A stretch of 64,000 nucleotides of DNA from Aldehydirespirator sp965203635. GTDB lineage: Bacteria > Actinomycetota > Acidimicrobiia > Acidimicrobiales > Aldehydirespiratoraceae. The DNA is taken from positions 496,001 through 560,000 of the forward strand of contig OZ241903.1 in the NCBI GenBank assembly GCA_965203635.1, in the 5' to 3' direction. A program made the position numbers and the translations under genes. This document shows, in pieces, positions 10,154-17,568 of this stretch (position 1 is the first letter of the stretch; each line of letters opens with the position of its first letter). The notes under the pieces were generated by a model. The model searched no databases. It worked only from the letters and a program-made list of their open reading frames with translations, and was not told the DNA's origin.

Positions 10154-10719
10154 GCATCATCCAGATCGAAGAGATGCACCGAGGGCAGCTCCCGGTAACG
10201 CTCGCCCACATCCAGACCGTAACCCACGAGCCAGTCGGCTGGGACCGAGAATCCGACGTAGCGGATGCCCTCGGTGCGGGCGTCCTCCCGCACGAGCAGG
10301 GCGCACATCTCGAAGCTGGCCGGACGCCTGGCCTTCAGCAACTCGGCCAGGTAGTCGGTAGTGAGGCCGGAGTCGACTATGTCCTCCACCAGCACGACAT
10401 GGCGGTCCCGCACGTCGGTATCGAGATCCTTGATGATGCGGACCACGCCGCTCGACTCGGTGCTGAGCCCGTAGGACGACACGGCCATGAAGTCGATCTC
10501 CACCGGCAGGTCGATGGCCCGGGCCAGGTCGCTCATGAACACGAAGGCTCCCTTGAGGACGCCGACCAGCAGCGGGGGACGGCCCTGGTAGTCGGCGGTG
10601 ATCTCGGCCCCGATCGCCTCCACGCGAGTTCGCAGCTCCTCGGGAGCGATGATGGCGCGCCCGACCGACCCCGGCGGCTTCGGCATCTGCGCCGCGGGCT
10701 GCTCCGGCGCCAAGCTCAT
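10150..10719 (-). CDS. hpt: Hypoxanthine phosphoribosyltransferase
   Basis: 189-aa purine salvage enzyme that makes IMP (and often GMP) from free base and PRPP. The PRPP-binding signature is VVLVEDIVDSGLTTDYLAELL. GVLKGAFVFMSDL and the flexible-loop SSYG are in place, and the C-terminus has VGYGLDVGERYRELP. ATG at 10719 is chosen; an open frame reaches 10833, but that extension runs through the palindromic element and is unlike the family. In many actinobacteria and firmicutes hpt follows tilS, as here. Confidence 0.95.
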   Translation of the reverse strand: MSLAPEQPAAQMPKPPGSVGRAIIAPEELRTRVEAIGAEITADYQGRPPLLVGVLKGAFVFMSDLARAIDLPVEIDFMAVSSYGLSTESSGVVRIIKDLDTDVRDRHVVLVEDIVDSGLTTDYLAELLKARRPASFEMCALLVREDARTEGIRYVGFSVPADWLVGYGLDVGERYRELPSVHLFDLDDA

Positions 10720-10788
10720 CCTCGCACCATACCGGGCGCCGCCGGTGCCTCTACGGGGCTTCTCGGCCGCCCCGCCGCCCCGCCGGAC

Positions 10789-10837
10789 GAACATGAAGCA
10801 CTTAACCACCGTGGAGGTGGGTAACCGCTTCATGTTC
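10789..10837. repeat. 49-bp palindromic element, copy 1
   Basis: The left arm is 10789-10810 (begins GAACATGAAGCACTTAACC) and the right arm 10816-10837, with loop GTGGA. Nineteen of 22 positions pair. It lies after tilS and before hpt, both on the minus strand. The left arm is identical at 19 of 22 positions to the element at 17483-17531, which has the same stem and loop lengths. No T-run follows on either strand, so a classical intrinsic terminator is unlikely; a REP-like repeated palindrome or an RNA processing/termination hairpin is possible. Confidence 0.8.
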
Positions 10838-10853
10838 GGGTCGATGTCGGGAA

Positions 10854-11768
10854 CTATGCGGGTCGATCCGGATGTCGGGGCTCGATGCGGAGGCGGCCGG
10901 CGGTGCGGGCCACACGATGACCTCCGGTGATCTCGGTGGCGATGCCTCGACCCGCCGCGACGTCGAACACCCGGTCGATGGAAGCGGCTGTCGGGGCCGA
11001 GCCGACGGCCGCGACGATCCAGCTCCTCAGCGCCTCGGCCGCCACCGCCCTGGGTGCGGCGGCGAGGGCGGCCGCGCTGGTGGGGTCGATCTCGGCGGCC
11101 AACCCGGCAATCACCTCCAGCGCCTGGGAGGCCAGGTCGGCGTGGCGATTGAGAAGGGGAACCGGGTCGCGGCCCAGTGCCTTGGCCAACGCCGGCATCA
11201 CCTCGTTTCGTATCGCCACCCGGGTGAAGGACAGATCGTCGTTCATGGGGTCATGCACGGTTGGAAGGCCGAGCCGCTCGCACAGGGCGTGCGTCTCGAA
11301 GCGGCGCAGTCCCAGCAGGGGACGGCCGACCCCGGCGTGGGGCGCAGCCGCGCCCGCCAGTCCCCCGCCCCGGCCGACGTTGAACAACACGGTCTCGGCC
11401 CGGTCGTCCGCCGTGTGGCCGACCAGCACGTCATCGGGCAGCGCCTCGTAGCGGGCGGCGCGCGCTCTCGCCTCCAGGTTGGGGCCGGGATCCACTCGCA
11501 CGCGGCGCAGCTCGAAACCTGCCTCGAAGTGGTCGGCGATGGCTCGGGCCGCTTCGGCGTCAGCCCCCGCCGAGGGCCGCAGGCCGTGGTCCACGTGCCA
11601 GGCGGTGACCTCGAGCCCGGCTGCGGTCGCCAGCGCGACCAGGGCGGCGGAATCGGGGCCGCCCGAGAGGCCGCAGACCACGGCGGCGCCGGGGGCCGGG
11701 AAGGTGCAGCGCGCCAGTAGGGAATCGATGCTCGCGCCCGGGTCCGTTCCGCTGGGCGTCCCGGTCAT
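10854..11768 (-). CDS. tilS: tRNA(Ile)-lysidine synthetase
   Basis: 304-aa N-type ATP pyrophosphatase that modifies C34 of the CAU-anticodon isoleucine tRNA to lysidine, an essential step for reading AUA. The PP-loop is CGLSGGPDSAALVAL, followed by WHVDHGLRP and VGHTADDRAETVLFN. The C-terminal domain is short, ending at RIEPRHPDRPA, so it lacks the full tRNA-binding tail of E. coli TilS, as is common in actinobacteria. ATG at 11768 is favoured over 11807, which would overlap the metalloprotease gene. Confidence 0.93.
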   Translation of the reverse strand: MTGTPSGTDPGASIDSLLARCTFPAPGAAVVCGLSGGPDSAALVALATAAGLEVTAWHVDHGLRPSAGADAEAARAIADHFEAGFELRRVRVDPGPNLEARARAARYEALPDDVLVGHTADDRAETVLFNVGRGGGLAGAAAPHAGVGRPLLGLRRFETHALCERLGLPTVHDPMNDDLSFTRVAIRNEVMPALAKALGRDPVPLLNRHADLASQALEVIAGLAAEIDPTSAAALAAAPRAVAAEALRSWIVAAVGSAPTAASIDRVFDVAAGRGIATEITGGHRVARTAGRLRIEPRHPDRPA

Positions 11769-11784
11769 CGCCGGCCCAGCCCCT

Positions 11785-12927
11785 TCAGGCTGCAGCCTCG
11801 GTGACACTCATGCGACTGACCCAATCGCGCGGGTTGCGGATCTCGGCGATGCCGGGGACGTTCCCGGGTCCCTCCCAGACGCGGTCGAGCAGGGCCGTGC
11901 CACCGACCGACTCGACCGACTCGATGAAGTGTTCGCCCTCGGCGTACTGCTTGATCTTGGCGTCGAGGCCGATCACCCGCTGAAAGACCTTGGCGAACCC
12001 CCGCACCGACTCCCGTCGCCTACGCATCACCCGCCCGAACCGGGGAGCGGAAGGGACCAGACCCTTGCCGGCTCGATCCATGGTCACGTCGCCGTGGCCC
12101 TCGAGAAGGCTCATGAGACCGGCGAGCTGCTCCAGAGTCTCCACCTGTGCCTCTGAGGCGAACAGGGCCATGATCCCGCCGGCCGCCAGCGGGTCCTCAC
12201 CGCGGCGCCGGGCCTCCACCACCCGCCGCACGGCCGCCGCGATCCGTTTCGGGTCGGGATCCACCGAGTCGAGCACCGACTCGACCAAGCCGATGAAGTG
12301 CGGCCGCATCCAGTCCACGCCGGTGAACTGGGCCCGATGGGTCACCTCGTGGAGCGCCAGCCAGAGCCGGAACTCGGCCGGGTCGAAGGCGTACTTGTTC
12401 TCCAGCGACACGACGTTGGGGGCCACGTAGTAGACGATGTCCTGCTCCTCGGGATTGTCGTCCTCGATGATCAGCAGGTCGTACTGGCCCAGCACCCTCG
12501 TGGACATCCAGCCCAGCATGACGCCGAGCTCGGCCCCGGCCACCCGCCGGGCGATCGGGGCCAGCACCCTGTCCGGGCCCGTGCCGAGCTTGGCCGTGAG
12601 GGGCTTCAGCAGCCGCTGGAACGAGGCCAGGTTGGCATCGATCCAACCGACCCGGTCGGTCACCCTGCCCCGGGCCGGGCCCGACAGCGACCGCAGGCCG
12701 GTGAAGTCGGCCACCAGCCCCTCGGCCCGCTGGGTGCAGTCGTCGAAGTCCTCGGCCAGGCCGTCACGCCAGCGCGGCGCGGTGTAGGGCTCGCGCCGGG
12801 CGGTGCGCACCGCAACCCGGCGGGCCAGGTCCCAGTCGATGGGGTCGTCAAGGTCCCCGGGGTCGTTGGGACCGTCGAGATCGACAGCGCGTTCGAGTTC
12901 GACGGAGCCCTCGGCGTGGGCGTCCAT
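11785..12927 (-). CDS. DUF2342-family zinc metalloprotease-like protein (F420-biosynthesis associated)
   Basis: 380-aa protein with a zincin-type motif H193-EVTH-197 (ALHEVTHRAQF) and a conserved YYVAPNVVSLENKYAFDPAEFRLWLALHE-like approach to it (key residues N171, E177 region). The family is restricted to actinobacteria and relatives and is often annotated as 'coenzyme F420 biosynthesis-associated' because of phylogenetic co-occurrence; its substrate is unknown. It sits 16 bp before tilS, as in mycobacteria (Rv3626c beside Rv3625c). No signal peptide is visible, so it should be cytosolic. Confidence 0.88.
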   Translation of the reverse strand: MDAHAEGSVELERAVDLDGPNDPGDLDDPIDWDLARRVAVRTARREPYTAPRWRDGLAEDFDDCTQRAEGLVADFTGLRSLSGPARGRVTDRVGWIDANLASFQRLLKPLTAKLGTGPDRVLAPIARRVAGAELGVMLGWMSTRVLGQYDLLIIEDDNPEEQDIVYYVAPNVVSLENKYAFDPAEFRLWLALHEVTHRAQFTGVDWMRPHFIGLVESVLDSVDPDPKRIAAAVRRVVEARRRGEDPLAAGGIMALFASEAQVETLEQLAGLMSLLEGHGDVTMDRAGKGLVPSAPRFGRVMRRRRESVRGFAKVFQRVIGLDAKIKQYAEGEHFIESVESVGGTALLDRVWEGPGNVPGIAEIRNPRDWVSRMSVTEAAA

Positions 12928-12937
12928 GGGGTGGGGC

Positions 12938-13069
12938 TCAGTCCCTCGGGTATCGCTTGTAGGTGACCTTCTGGAGGTAGCCGGCGATGGTCGCCACGAT
13001 CGAGACGATGCCGGCCACGGCGAGCGGTACCGCGATCCAGAAGTGCCATACGACGCCGGCGAAGGTCAT
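12938..13069 (-). CDS. 43-aa single-span membrane protein in the sigR-rsrA operon
   Basis: A short frame on the minus strand: it begins MTFAGVVWHFWIAVPLAV, has one hydrophobic segment at about residues 7-31 and ends with a basic tail (KVTYKRYPRD). It is preceded by a minicistron whose TGA overlaps its ATG and followed after 10 bp by the DUF2342 gene. The clean hydrophobic helix, basic C-terminus and coupling to rsrA support a real gene. I do not recognise a family. It could tether a partner at the membrane, but that is a guess. Confidence 0.6.
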   Translation of the reverse strand: MTFAGVVWHFWIAVPLAVAGIVSIVATIAGYLQKVTYKRYPRD

Positions 13070-13104
13070 GGGCGCCTCGGGGTGGCACGTCCGGCGAAGG
13101 TCAT
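13066..13104 (-). other. 12-codon minicistron MTFAGRATPRRP formed by a 35-bp junction duplication
   Basis: The ATG overlaps the rsrA stop (ATGA at 13101-13104) and the TGA overlaps the ATG of the 43-aa gene (ATGA at 13066-13069). The source is a 17-bp direct repeat, CCGGCGAAGGTCATGGG on the plus strand, at 13056-13072 and 13091-13107 (period 35). Translation would pass stop/start from rsrA through this peptide into the small membrane protein. Confidence 0.75.
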
Positions 13105-13352
13105 GGGTCCGCAGTGTAGATGGCTTGCAGGACGCGCACTCGCAGCGATTCCGGGACCCGCTCCTCGCAGCAGCAGCGGGCCACTGTCAGCCGTACTTGT
13201 GACTCGAAATGGAACACGTCGGCACAGGAGGGGCAGCACTCCAGATGTGCGGAGATAACGGCGCGGACCGCAACGGTGGCCTCGCCGTCGAGGTAGACGT
13301 GAAGGTCTCGGCAGATGTCGTCACAGCAGGTGTCGTCACAGTCGTGAGCCAC
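13101..13352 (-). CDS. rsrA: Zinc-binding anti-sigma factor, RsrA-like
   Basis: 83-aa ZAS-type anti-sigma factor. The redox zinc motif is H36-x3-C40-x2-C43 (AHLECCPSCADVF), with further cysteines at the N-terminus (CDDTCCDDIC) and near residues 60-62 (CCC). In Streptomyces RsrA, thiol oxidation releases zinc and frees the sigma factor. It starts with GTG 3 nt after the sigma gene stop, the usual pairing. The extra cysteines are more than a minimal ZAS needs. It probably holds the upstream ECF sigma inactive under reducing conditions. Confidence 0.88.
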   Translation of the reverse strand: MAHDCDDTCCDDICRDLHVYLDGEATVAVRAVISAHLECCPSCADVFHFESQVRLTVARCCCEERVPESLRVRVLQAIYTADP

Positions 13353-13355
13353 GGC

Positions 13356-13949
13356 TCAACCCCCGTCGTCCGGATCCGCTGCCGGCTCCTCGGCGAGGAG
13401 CCGATGGCGGGCGGCGAAGTCGTACAACCTCTTGTGGAGCTGTTTTCTTCCCCGATGGAGGCGGCTCATCACCGTACCGATGGGGATTTCGAGGATCTCC
13501 GCGATCTCGGAGTAGGAGAACCCCTCCACGTCGGCCAGCAGCACCGGGAGGCGGTAGTAGTCGGGAAGGTCCTCGACCGCCTGCTTAACCTCGTGCTCGG
13601 TGAACAGCTCGGCCAGCTCGTCCTCCACGCTGCGGCCGAGCCGGGCCGGGGCGTCGGCACCGAGGCGGCGGTAGAGATAGAGGTGCTCCACATCCCCCAG
13701 CTCGGTCTCGGCGGGCCGGCGCTGACGCCGCCGGTACTCGCTGATGTAGGCGTTGGTGAGGATGCGGTACATCCATGCCTTGAGGTTGGTGCCGGCAGTG
13801 AAGGTTCCGTAGGACCGGTAGGCCCGCAGATAGGTCTCCGACACCAGGTCCTCGGCGTCGGCCGCATTGCGGGTCAGCCGCAGCGCCGCCGAGTACAGCG
13901 ACTGCATCAGCGGCAGGGCATCGTCCGCGAAGGTTGCCTGGTCGGCCAC
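13356..13949 (-). CDS. sigR: ECF RNA polymerase sigma factor, SigR/SigH-like
   Basis: 197-aa ECF sigma factor. Region 2 spans about residues 15-75 (LVSETYLRAYRSYGTF, then NLKAWMYRILTNAYISEYRRRQRR), and region 4 about 120-180 (VLLADVEGFSYSEIAEILEIPIGTVMSRLHRGRKQL). The NLKAWMYRILTN segment and the adjacent ZAS anti-sigma point to the thiol-oxidative-stress group (SigR/SigH). It starts with GTG only 30 bp downstream of tRNA-Thr on the same strand. I could not find a clear autoregulatory GGAAT/GTT promoter upstream. Confidence 0.9.
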   Translation of the reverse strand: MADQATFADDALPLMQSLYSAALRLTRNAADAEDLVSETYLRAYRSYGTFTAGTNLKAWMYRILTNAYISEYRRRQRRPAETELGDVEHLYLYRRLGADAPARLGRSVEDELAELFTEHEVKQAVEDLPDYYRLPVLLADVEGFSYSEIAEILEIPIGTVMSRLHRGRKQLHKRLYDFAARHRLLAEEPAADPDDGG

Positions 13950-13979
13950 GAACCGCCTCTTTGAGAACGAAGGTGAGGG

Positions 13980-14052
13980 AGCCCGAAAGGGGACTTGAAC
14001 CCCTGACCTACGCTTTACGAGAGCGTCGCTCTACCGACTGAGCTATTCGGGC
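13980..14052 (-). tRNA. tRNA-Thr(CGT)
   Basis: 73-nt cloverleaf on the minus strand. The acceptor stem is GCCCGAA/TTCGGGC, the D arm GCTC...GAGC, the anticodon stem ACGCT/AGCGT with loop CTCGTAA (anticodon CGT, reading ACG) and the T arm AGGGG-TTCAAGT-CCCCT. The discriminator is U, and CCA is not encoded. It lies directly upstream of sigR on the same strand. Confidence 0.97.
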
Positions 14053-14201
14053 CTGTGCGCCGGCCGTCGGAGCCACCCAGCGCCCGCTCAGGCTACAGCC
14101 CAGAGGCCGAGCGGATGGGCCGCGACTCGTGAGACTTGGCGTGGTGCTCAGCGAGGCCGTGGCCCGAGCGGCCCGTGAGCGCAGCGAACAAGAGCGGAGT
14201 A

Positions 14202-15341
14202 TCAGAGCCTGTGGACGTGTTCGCCCAGGGGTGGCAGGTCGAGCAGGAGGGCTTGGAGGGCTAGGGCCTCGTTGGGGGAGCGGATCAGGCTCTCAGCGGT
14301 GGCCCGCACGCGGTCCACGGCCCGCATGGCCGCAGCGGCCCGCCGGTTCGCGGCCGGGTCGTCGCCGGGCACTGAGGTGATCTCGTCGCGGTACCGGGCG
14401 CTGACAGTGGCCAGCCCGAAACGGATCTCGTCGGTGCGGAACTGGCGGTGCTCGCGTTTGTGCTGCGCTTCGATGGCGCCGCGGCCCGAGCCCCGGACGC
14501 CGAAGTGCTCCTCACGCTGATCCAGGGCGACGATCTCGTCTTTGTGGCGCTCGGTGAGGGCTCCACCGGCCTCGTCGATCATGGCTCGCAGTTCGGCGAC
14601 GAGCAGCGCGACGGCGGCCCCGGTTCCGTCGAGGCGGTCCGGCACGCTCCACCACGACTCGTGCCGGGCGGCCACCCGCTCGTCGGTGGCCAGGATCCTG
14701 GCCCGATGGAGGTTGCCCGCAGCCGCGGCCGCCACCAGTGGGGCCCGGTCGGCCGCGACCAGACCCTCCGACACCAGCACGCGGGTGATCTCGGTGTCGG
14801 GAACCGGGCCGAAGTCGACTCTCGTGCAGCGCGACGCGATGGTGACGTGCTCGGGGAGCACCTGCTCGGCCAGCAGCACCCACACCACCGAGCCGGCCGG
14901 CTCCTCGACCGGCTTGAGCAGGGCTGCAGCCGCGGCCGGTGTGGCGGTGTGGAAACGATCGACAACCAGCACCTTGCGAGGGCCTTCCACCGGTGTGCGG
15001 CTGGCCTCGACGATGAGCTGTGACACCTCCTCGGAGCGGCGCAGGCTCGTGCCGGCCGGGCTGAGCACGAAGATGTCGGGGTGCTCCTGGCGGGCGGCCA
15101 GACGACGATGCCTGGCTGCCCGGGCCGGATCTGAGCCCGTCCGCTGGTCCGCGGCCGCGATCAGCTCCCCCGCGAAGGCGCCGGCCGCGGCCTGCTTGCC
15201 GGAGCCCCGCGGGCCGACCAGCAGGTAGGCATGCACCGGCGATGCCACCGCCGCGGTCAAGGCAGCCACCGCCTGCGGCTGGCCCACGACCGCCGACCAA
15301 GGATCGGAGGTGGCCGTCTCGGCGGCATCAAGCAGAGTCAT
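14202..15341 (-). CDS. holB: DNA polymerase III subunit delta'
   Basis: 379-aa clamp-loader-type AAA+ ATPase. The N-terminus has VVGQPQAVAALTAAV and the Walker-A region LLVGPRGSGKQAAAGAFA. HPDIFVL, a sensor-like KVLVVDRFHTATPAAAAALLKPVEEP and LPEHVTIASRCTRVDF with the SRC element are diagnostic of gamma/delta' family proteins. Its ATG overlaps the tmk stop by 4 nt, the common tmk-holB pairing. About 150 bp separates it from the tRNA on its 3' side. Confidence 0.9.
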   Translation of the reverse strand: MTLLDAAETATSDPWSAVVGQPQAVAALTAAVASPVHAYLLVGPRGSGKQAAAGAFAGELIAAADQRTGSDPARAARHRRLAARQEHPDIFVLSPAGTSLRRSEEVSQLIVEASRTPVEGPRKVLVVDRFHTATPAAAAALLKPVEEPAGSVVWVLLAEQVLPEHVTIASRCTRVDFGPVPDTEITRVLVSEGLVAADRAPLVAAAAAGNLHRARILATDERVAARHESWWSVPDRLDGTGAAVALLVAELRAMIDEAGGALTERHKDEIVALDQREEHFGVRGSGRGAIEAQHKREHRQFRTDEIRFGLATVSARYRDEITSVPGDDPAANRRAAAAMRAVDRVRATAESLIRSPNEALALQALLLDLPPLGEHVHRL

Positions 15342-15946
15342 GACAGAAGGCCGAGGCGGTCTCGAACCGCCGACACCACCCGGGCGGCCACGTCATCCAC
15401 CGAGCCGTCAGCGTCGACCACCACCCAGTGGGCCGGGTCGGCCTCGGCCATGGTCAGATAGCCGGCCCGGACCCGATCGAGGAAGCCGTCACCGGTTCCC
15501 TCGAAGCGGTCGAGTGACGATCCCAGCCGCTGCGACGCCAGCGCGAGGGGGATGTCCAGAAGCAGGTTCAAGTCGGGTTCGATCCCTCGGGTGGCGAAGC
15601 GCATCATCGTCTGCAACTCCGCAAGATCGAGACCGCGCCCGTAGCCCTGGTAGGCGAGTGTCGACGCGGTGAAGCGGTCGGTGACCACGTGCCGGCCGGC
15701 TCGCAGTGCCGGGCCGACGATCTCGGCCACATGCTGGGCCTTGTCCGCGATTATCAGGAGCGCCTCGGCACGGTCGTCGAGAGAATCGTTGTCCGGATCG
15801 AGCAACGCCCGCCTGATGACCCCGCCCACGTCGGTAGCGCCGAATTGGAAGGTGAACAACGCACCCAGAGACTCGGCCAGCATCTGGGCCTGGGTGGACT
15901 TTCCGGACGCGTCCACCCCCTCGACCGCGATGAGCCGGCCGGTCAC
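15338..15946 (-). CDS. tmk: Thymidylate kinase
   Basis: 202-aa dTMP kinase, which makes dTDP for DNA synthesis. The P-loop is VEGVDASGKSTQAQML (residues 7-22), followed by the DR motif VTDRFTASTLAYQGYGRGLD. The LID region is short, and the predicted substrate helix has RFEGTGDGFLDRVRAGY. It starts with GTG in a 4-nt GTGA overlap with the MFS transporter stop. In several actinobacteria Tmk is fused to an N-terminal MFS domain; here the two are separate but overlapping cistrons. Confidence 0.95.
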   Translation of the reverse strand: MTGRLIAVEGVDASGKSTQAQMLAESLGALFTFQFGATDVGGVIRRALLDPDNDSLDDRAEALLIIADKAQHVAEIVGPALRAGRHVVTDRFTASTLAYQGYGRGLDLAELQTMMRFATRGIEPDLNLLLDIPLALASQRLGSSLDRFEGTGDGFLDRVRAGYLTMAEADPAHWVVVDADGSVDDVAARVVSAVRDRLGLLS

Positions 15947-17388
15947 TGCACCGACGCCTCGCTCTCGGACGCCACTCCATCCTGCTCGCGAGCGCCCGAT
16001 CGCAGGCTCAACGTGGCCAGGGCACCGGCGATGACGATGATCGCACCAGCGATCCACATCGTGAGGCGCGATCCGGGCAACTCGACCACCGCTCCCAGCA
16101 CCGTGACCTCCTGGTCCCACCAGAGGTCCGACAGGCCGTCGAGCAGGTCGGCCAGCACGCCACCGACGGCCAGCGCGATCAGCGCGCACAGCCGCACCAG
16201 CACCAGCAGCGCTGCGAACACCCGGCCCCGGATCTCGTTGTCGACGTTCTCGTGCAGCAGCGTGAACCCGAGCACGTACGAGGGACCGGCCAGCACCCCG
16301 AGCAGCACCACCAGCGGGATCATCAGCGACAGCCGGTCCACCGACGCCGCGGCCAGCAGCACCACCCCCGCGCCGATCAGCGCTGATGTGAACCCGCGGA
16401 GCCGGTTGATGCGGTTCTGCAGCGCAGCGGCCGAGGCCACGCCCACCGCCATGCCCACTCCGAGCGCAAACAGCACGGCATGGAAGTCGGCCTCCCGCCC
16501 GACGATCACCTCGTCGACGAACCGGGCACCCAGAACCACCACCATGCCCGCGCCCATCACCGCGGTGGCCAGCCCCACGTTCACCGACCGCACGATCCGG
16601 TTCCGCCCCACCAGGCGCCAACCTTCCCGGAGCTCGCGGATGGCCCCGCCGAGATCGAGGCTCCCCCGCTCCGTCGCCTGACGCTCGTTGCGGGAGCGCA
16701 CCGGAATGGCGATGCGCCAGATGATCAGCGCGGTCACGAGGAACGTCAGCGCGTCCACATAGAAGGCCAGCCCCTCCTCGTTGAGCCGCAGGTTCGTCGC
16801 CCATCCCTCGTCCGGCACGGCCTCCGCCGCCTTGGCCAGCAGCGCGGCCGCCCCGGCGGCCACCGGGAACATGCCGTAGGCCGCGGTCACGTTGAGGGAA
16901 TTGGCCGCGGTGAGCTTCTGGTGGGGCACGAGATTCGGGACCGTCGCCTCCTTGGCCGGCTGCCACATCATCGTGAGCAGCTCGAGCAGGAAGCTGGCCA
17001 CCACCAGGCCGACGATGGTGTCGACGAACGGCAGCGTCACCAGGACCAGCGCCCGACCCACGTCGCAAGCCACCATCACCCGTTTGCGGTTCAGCCGGTC
17101 GACGATCACGCCCGCCGCGGTGGCCAGGAAGAAGCCCGGCGCCACCCGGGCGGCCAGCACCAGGGCGATGGCGGTGCCCTTGGACCCCTCGGGGGCGAGT
17201 TGGTCGGCCAGTGCGATGATGGCGAACAGGCCGAGCCAGTCGCCGGTGGCCGACACCACCTGGGCGATCCAGAGCCTGAAGAAGTCCCGGGTGCCGAAGA
17301 TCCGCTCCAGGCGCCCCGACGGGCGGGCTGCCTCGAAGGCCTCGTCGAGCCGGATGCCGGCCGAGGAGCGGGGCGCAGCGTCGTCCAC
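15943..17388 (-). CDS. MFS transporter coupled to tmk
   Basis: 481-aa major facilitator protein with about 12 hydrophobic segments. The first helix starts near residue 35 (FFRLWIAQVVSATGDWLGLFAII), and the loop 2-3 signature GVIVDRLNRKRVMVACDVGRA is a clear MFS motif A. The sequence type resembles EntS-like or macrolide-efflux MFS proteins. No substrate can be read. It overlaps tmk by 4 nt, which mirrors the MFS-Tmk fusions known from Streptomyces and relatives and may indicate a conserved pairing rather than a drug pump. Confidence 0.85.
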   Translation of the reverse strand: MDDAAPRSSAGIRLDEAFEAARPSGRLERIFGTRDFFRLWIAQVVSATGDWLGLFAIIALADQLAPEGSKGTAIALVLAARVAPGFFLATAAGVIVDRLNRKRVMVACDVGRALVLVTLPFVDTIVGLVVASFLLELLTMMWQPAKEATVPNLVPHQKLTAANSLNVTAAYGMFPVAAGAAALLAKAAEAVPDEGWATNLRLNEEGLAFYVDALTFLVTALIIWRIAIPVRSRNERQATERGSLDLGGAIRELREGWRLVGRNRIVRSVNVGLATAVMGAGMVVVLGARFVDEVIVGREADFHAVLFALGVGMAVGVASAAALQNRINRLRGFTSALIGAGVVLLAAASVDRLSLMIPLVVLLGVLAGPSYVLGFTLLHENVDNEIRGRVFAALLVLVRLCALIALAVGGVLADLLDGLSDLWWDQEVTVLGAVVELPGSRLTMWIAGAIIVIAGALATLSLRSGAREQDGVASESEASVQ

Positions 17389-17401
17389 GGCACCCGAGGC
17401 T

Positions 17402-17495
17402 ACGCGTTGCGACTCCCGGCGGCTTGCGGCCGGAACTTGAAGCAGGCGGCCACGCGTTGCGACTCCCGACGGCTTGCGGCCGGAACTTGAAGCAG
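17402..17495. repeat. 44-bp direct repeat, period 50
   Basis: Copies lie at 17402-17445 and 17452-17495 with one mismatch. Each ends in the first part of the left arm of the adjacent palindrome (CGGAACTTGAAGCAG). The repeat lies between topA and the MFS gene and carries no gene. The 50-bp period equals that of the triplicated junction at 39304-39407. Confidence 0.9.
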
Positions 17496-17531
17496 TTAGC
17501 CACCCCAGAGGTGGTTAACTGCTTCAAGTTC
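17483..17531. repeat. 49-bp palindromic element, copy 2
   Basis: The left arm is 17483-17504 (begins GAACTTGAAGCAGTTAGCC) and the right arm 17510-17531, with loop CCAGA. All 22 positions pair if one G-T is counted. It lies 38 bp past the topA stop and before the MFS gene, both on the minus strand. It matches the element at 10789-10837 in arm length, loop length and 19 of 22 arm positions. Confidence 0.85.
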
Positions 17532-17568
17532 GCCGAGCGCGCAGGGGGTGTCGGGGGGCCGGTCGGGA

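Noticed and set aside
17389..17527. Extended starts that translate the palindrome (MKQLTTSGVANCFKF-like) and the similar one before hpt
   Set aside because: The two similar peptides come from the repeated palindrome, not from coding constraint.
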